NCBI GenBank assembly: GCA_903970565.1
Contig: CAJCJE010000209.1
Coordinates: 1-10,049, forward strand
Length of the DNA stretch: 10,049 nt
From: Candidatus Melainabacteria bacterium
GTDB taxonomy: Bacteria > Actinomycetota > Actinomycetes > Mycobacteriales > Pseudonocardiaceae
Direction of reading: 5' to 3'
Shown here: positions 6,522 to 10,049 of the stretch, one piece after another
Position numbering within the stretch: position 1 is the stretch's first letter
Layout: each line of letters starts with the position of its first letter
The notes under the pieces: generated by a model
Databases searched by the model: none
What the model saw: the letters and a program-made list of their open reading frames with translations, nothing else
Told to the model about the DNA's origin: nothing
Program-made: the position numbers and the translations under genes

Positions 6522-7262
6522 GTGCTGGTGCTGCTGCCTCCGTCGGAGACCAAGGCCGAAGGTGGCGCCGGGGCGCCGCTGGACCTCGCCGCGCTGTCCT
6601 TCCCCGAGTTGACCCCGGTCCGGGCCAAGGTGGCCGACGCGCTCGTCGAACTCGCCGAGGACCTGCCGGCCAGCCTCGTCGCGCTCGACCTCTCCGCGCG
6701 TCAGGAGGCCGAGGTCGCCCGCAACCGGCTGCTCTACCACTCGCCGACCATGCCGGCGCTGCACCGCTACACCGGCGTGCTCTACGACGCGCTGGACATC
6801 GGTTCGCTGACCCCAGCCCGGCGTCGGCGGGCCATCGAGCGGCTTGCGGTGGCCTCGGCACTGTTCGGCCTGGTCAGGGCGGCCGACCAGATCCCGGCCT
6901 ACCGGTGTTCCGGGGACAGCGCCCTGCCCAGCCTCGGTCCGCTGCCGGCGCTGTGGCGGCCGGCGCTGGCACCGGTGCTGGCCGCGTTCGACGAACTCGT
7001 GGTCGACCTGCGTTCGGGCAGCTATGTCGCGCTGGGCAGGGTGCCCGGCGCGGTCACCGTGCGGGTGGTCACCGAGGGTCCTGGCGGCAGGCGGCTGACC
7101 GTCAGCCATGTCAACAAGACCGTGAAGGGCCGGTTGGCCAGGGCACTGTGCACGGTGCCGACCGCGCCGAGCACCGTCGGGAAACTGCTTACCGTGGCGC
7201 GCCGGGCCGGATTCCGGCTGGAGCAGACCGGCGAGCGCCAACTGGAACTGGTCGACGAATAA
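6522..7262 (+). CDS. yaaA: YaaA-family peroxide stress protein
   Basis: A 246-residue protein of the YaaA (DUF328/UPF0246) family. In E. coli, YaaA is induced by OxyR and lowers free intracellular iron during peroxide stress; DNA binding has also been proposed for the family. Conserved blocks seen are PPSETK (6-11), the actinobacterial form of the N-terminal motif; HRYTGVLYDALD (81-92); SALFGLVRAADQIPAYR (112-128); DLRSGSYVALG (162-172); and SHVNKTVKG (195-203). Length matches the family. The GTG start lacks a ribosome binding site, and TAATCT sits 6 nt upstream, so it is probably leaderless. It is divergent from proS and is followed by an inverted repeat and a separate small-ORF/kinase unit. 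Family assignment is strong; a role in oxidative stress in this organism is by homology only. Confidence 0.93.
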   Translation: MLVLLPPSETKAEGGAGAPLDLAALSFPELTPVRAKVADALVELAEDLPASLVALDLSARQEAEVARNRLLYHSPTMPALHRYTGVLYDALDIGSLTPARRRRAIERLAVASALFGLVRAADQIPAYRCSGDSALPSLGPLPALWRPALAPVLAAFDELVVDLRSGSYVALGRVPGAVTVRVVTEGPGGRRLTVSHVNKTVKGRLARALCTVPTAPSTVGKLLTVARRAGFRLEQTGERQLELVDE

Positions 7263-7278
7263 ATCGGTTGCGACCGAT
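7263..7278. promoter_or_regulatory. Inverted repeat ATCGGT-TGCG-ACCGAT after yaaA
   Basis: A perfect 6-bp inverted repeat with a 4-nt centre begins one base after the TAA of yaaA. It could be a short terminator hairpin for yaaA. It also overlaps TTGCGA (7268-7273), which with CAGGCT (7292-7297, 18-bp spacing) is a possible promoter for the small ORF and kinase, so it could instead be an operator. Confidence 0.4.
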
Positions 7279-7372
7279 CCGCCCGGCCCGGCAGGCTGTC
7301 CGTCGAACGCATGTGACGCGCGAGAGATCGCTGCGGCGCCAGCAGCGCCCGGTGTGGAAGGAGGGGTTCGAG

Positions 7373-7444
7373 ATGGCAATGCCCGTTGCCCTGGACGTGG
7401 TCACCTCCCGTCCGCTCGCCCTTCCCGGTGCTCGACCGCGCTGA
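7373..7444 (+). CDS. Small ORF (23 aa), possible leader peptide of the RIO kinase gene
   Basis: ATG 7373 to TGA 7442-7444 encodes MAMPVALDVVTSRPLALPGA followed by RPR. The start is preceded by AAGGAGG (7358-7364) with an 8-nt gap, the best Shine-Dalgarno in the window, better than that of the kinase gene downstream. The peptide has no signal sequence, no membrane segment and no run of one regulatory amino acid; it is Pro/Ala/Leu/Val-rich and ends in RPR just before its stop. The kinase GTG begins 51 nt after the stop. A small hairpin (GGCGC 7335-7339, GCGCC 7345-7349) lies just before the ribosome binding site. It could be a leader peptide whose translation tunes kinase expression, or an independent small protein. 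I do not recognise it from any known family. Confidence 0.55.
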   Translation: MAMPVALDVVTSRPLALPGARPR

Positions 7445-7495
7445 GCGCAGGCACTCGGTAGGGCGATCACGCTCACACCGAGGAGTACGCACACC

Positions 7496-8530
7496 GTGCG
7501 CAAGCCAGTACGTAAATTCCGTCCCGACGTCGATATCGCGGACGACTCCGACTCTTGTCTCGACGGCACCGACCTCGATGCCTACCTCGACGACGCCGAT
7601 TCCGACCACTCGATGGTCACCAGGGCGCGGCGGCGCCGGGACAGCGGGGAAACCGCGCCGCAACGCCGTGGCCGGCTGACCCAGGACGAACGCACCCGGC
7701 TGTCGCTACTGCGCGAGGACGACCTGCGCCAGGCCGGCCGGCCGACGGTCGGCGACCGATGGTCCACCTGGGAACGCGCCGAACACGGCCCGACCCCGTG
7801 CCCGGACTGGGTGGTGACCGACCTGGTCGCCGAGGACACCGAACTCGGCGTGCTCAAGACCGGCAAGGAAGCCGAGGTCCATCTCCTCAGCCGGGAGGTT
7901 CCCGGTACCGACCGGTCGGTGTTGTTGGCGGCGAAACGCTATCGCAGCAACGACCACCGACAGTTCCACCGCGACGCGCAGTACCTCGAAGGGCGGCGGA
8001 TGCGGCGTTCTCGGGAGAACCGGGCGATCGCCGGTCGCACCGCGTTCGGTCGCAACCTGATCGCCGAACAATGGGCGGTCGCCGAATTCGCCGCGCTGGG
8101 CCGACTGTGGTCGGCCGGCTTGCCGGTGCCCTATCCCGTGCAGCGGGACGGCACCGAAATCCTGTTGGAATTCTTCGGCACCTCCGAAGGGGAGGCCGCG
8201 CCGCGACTGGTCGACACCCGGTTGGCCGGGGACGAGCTGGCGTCGGTCTGGCACCACCTCCTGGCCGCGCTGGTCGCGCTGGCCGCCGAAGGGTTCACGC
8301 ACGGTGACCTGTCCGCGTACAACGTCCTGCTGCATCGCGGCGAGCCGGTGCTGATCGATCTGCCGCAGTTGATCGACCTCGCGGCGAACCCGCAGGGCAT
8401 CAGCATGTTGCGCCGCGACGTGCGCAACATCACCGACTGGTTCACCGGTCGCGGCCTACCGCCGGAAACCGCCGATCCTGACGCCGTGACCAGCATGTTG
8501 TTGACCGAAGCCGGACTGAGCAGCAGCTGA
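7496..8530 (+). CDS. RIO-family atypical serine protein kinase
   Basis: A 344-residue RIO1-type kinase. Residues 1-65 are charged and probably disordered (acidic DDSDSCLDGTDLDAYLDDADSD, then RARRRRD). The kinase domain follows: nucleotide loop KTGKEAEVHLL (121-131), ATP-contacting Lys147 in AAKRYR, candidate helix-C Glu around NLIAEQWAVAEF, catalytic loop HGDLSAYNVLL (269-279, Asp271 and Asn276) and metal-binding Asp288 in LIDLPQ. All essential residues are present, so it should be active as kinase or ATPase. RIO1/RIO2 mature the small ribosomal subunit in eukaryotes and archaea; bacterial members are little studied and their substrates unknown. The GTG start has GAGGAG (7480-7485) 10 nt upstream. 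A 23-codon ORF precedes it and a DEAD-box helicase follows on the same strand beyond a terminator-like hairpin, hinting at an RNA-related role; that link rests on position only. Confidence 0.93.
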   Translation: MRKPVRKFRPDVDIADDSDSCLDGTDLDAYLDDADSDHSMVTRARRRRDSGETAPQRRGRLTQDERTRLSLLREDDLRQAGRPTVGDRWSTWERAEHGPTPCPDWVVTDLVAEDTELGVLKTGKEAEVHLLSREVPGTDRSVLLAAKRYRSNDHRQFHRDAQYLEGRRMRRSRENRAIAGRTAFGRNLIAEQWAVAEFAALGRLWSAGLPVPYPVQRDGTEILLEFFGTSEGEAAPRLVDTRLAGDELASVWHHLLAALVALAAEGFTHGDLSAYNVLLHRGEPVLIDLPQLIDLAANPQGISMLRRDVRNITDWFTGRGLPPETADPDAVTSMLLTEAGLSSS

Positions 8531-8537
8531 TCGGCAC

Positions 8538-8582
8538 GGTCGGTGACGGTCTCGGCGCGAACGCGGAGCGCCGTCACCGACC
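8538..8582 (+). terminator. Terminator hairpin after the RIO kinase gene
   Basis: A perfect 12-bp stem, GGTCGGTGACGG (8538-8549) with CCGTCACCGACC (8571-8582), starts 7 nt after the kinase stop. The 21-nt interior can pair further (CTC 8551-8553 with GAG 8566-8568, and CGC with GCG). It separates the kinase transcript from the helicase leader. Confidence 0.75.
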
Positions 8583-8584
8583 CA

Positions 8585-8597
8585 GGTGCACAGCACC
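8585..8597. promoter_or_regulatory. Operator-like palindrome GGTGC-ACA-GCACC before the helicase promoter
   Basis: A perfect 5-3-5 inverted repeat centred at 8591, 22 bp before the TACAGT -10 element. This places it over the -35 position, where no consensus -35 exists, so a regulator could bind there. It may also be chance or part of the preceding terminator. Confidence 0.3.
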
Positions 8598-8612
8598 CAA
8601 TCCGATATCCGG

Positions 8613-8618
8613 TACAGT
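8613..8618 (+). promoter_or_regulatory. Probable -10 element of the helicase promoter (TACAGT)
   Basis: TACAGT fits TANNNT and is the best -10 between the kinase terminator and the helicase. Transcription would start near 8625, giving a leader of about 165 nt. No TTGACA-like -35 is present at 16-19 bp. Confidence 0.45.
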
Positions 8619-8668
8619 AGGTGACGCATCGAGATCAGCACCCCGCTGTGACTGCCGCCCCTAGGCCG

Positions 8669-8713
8669 GCGCCGATGCCCAACCCGCCAGTCCATCGGCG
8701 CGTCAGTGCGCCG
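8669..8713 (+). promoter_or_regulatory. Two mutually exclusive hairpins in the helicase leader
   Basis: GCGCCGATG (8669-8677) pairs perfectly with CATCGGCGC (8693-8701), a 9-bp stem with a 15-nt loop. The CGGCGC of that right arm (8696-8701) can instead pair with GCGCCG (8708-8713) across a 6-nt loop. The two structures share an arm and cannot coexist, the layout expected of an RNA switch. No known riboswitch consensus was recognised. Confidence 0.4.
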
Positions 8714-8756
8714 GGCTCGTCCTTGTGATCAGCGCCGCATCTCTTATGTGGGGCAT

Positions 8757-8782
8757 CCCCGAGACGTGCCACGTTTCGGAGG
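8757..8782 (+). promoter_or_regulatory. Hairpin overlapping the helicase ribosome binding site
   Basis: CCGAGACGT (8759-8767) pairs with ACGTTTCGG (8771-8779), including one G-U pair. This buries the first two bases of the GGAGG Shine-Dalgarno (8778-8782), which sits 7 nt before the ATG. The alternative hairpin GGGG-CAT-CCCC (8750-8760) would take up the left arm and free the site. The pairing is seen directly; a role in controlling translation is inferred. Confidence 0.45.
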
Positions 8783-8789
8783 TTTTCGT

Positions 8790-10049
<1,260 letters not shown>

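Noticed and set aside
6437..7371. Open frame on the + strand running through yaaA in another frame and into the 23-codon ORF
   Set aside because: The part over yaaA is a shadow. Only the last 23 codons have their own ribosome binding site, so only those are reported.
8675..8728. 17-codon upstream ORF in the helicase leader (ATG 8675 to TGA 8726-8728)
   Set aside because: It has no Shine-Dalgarno, and its ATG lies inside a hairpin arm. A short ORF of this size is expected by chance.

Overview
This is a high-GC window (GTG starts, strong third-position G/C bias) from an actinobacterium. The gene content (SDR/TetR pair, actinobacterial-type ProS, RIO-family kinase, three apparently leaderless GTG-start genes) fits an actinomycete such as a member of the Pseudonocardiales, but that placement is an impression from protein style, not a database result. 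No mobile element, CRISPR array, rRNA or tRNA gene was seen; most of the window reads as ordinary chromosomal core and semi-core sequence.

Layout. 1-182: non-coding tail with three hairpins, between a possible upstream + strand gene end (TAG at 11-13) and the SDR gene. 183-1022 (-): short-chain dehydrogenase. 1023-1185: divergent control region with three similar inverted repeats (TGAAC-N4-GTTCA type). 1186-2987 (+): TetR regulator, YjbQ/UPF0047 protein and a DJ-1/PfpI protein in a tight run; the PfpI gene is split by an apparent single missing base near 2466. 3080-3868 (+): one-pass membrane protein of unknown function. 3889-4596 (+): HAD hydrolase. 4605-4638: strong hairpin between convergent genes. 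4651-6399 (-): prolyl-tRNA synthetase. 6522-7262 (+): YaaA-family peroxide-stress protein. 7373-7444 (+): 23-codon small ORF with a near-perfect Shine-Dalgarno. 7496-8530 (+): RIO-type kinase. 8538-8582: terminator-like hairpin. 8790-10049 (+): DEAD-box RNA helicase, running off the right edge, preceded by a long structured leader.

How the parts work together. The TetR protein probably represses the divergent SDR and its own operon through the repeated operators. On the right, two RNA-related proteins (RIO kinase and DEAD-box helicase) lie next to each other. Each is preceded by an unexplained upstream element: a small ORF before the kinase, and before the helicase a leader that can fold over its own ribosome binding site. 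These leaders, the broken PfpI gene and the operator triplet are the observations most worth a second look; I do not see a clear new multi-gene system.
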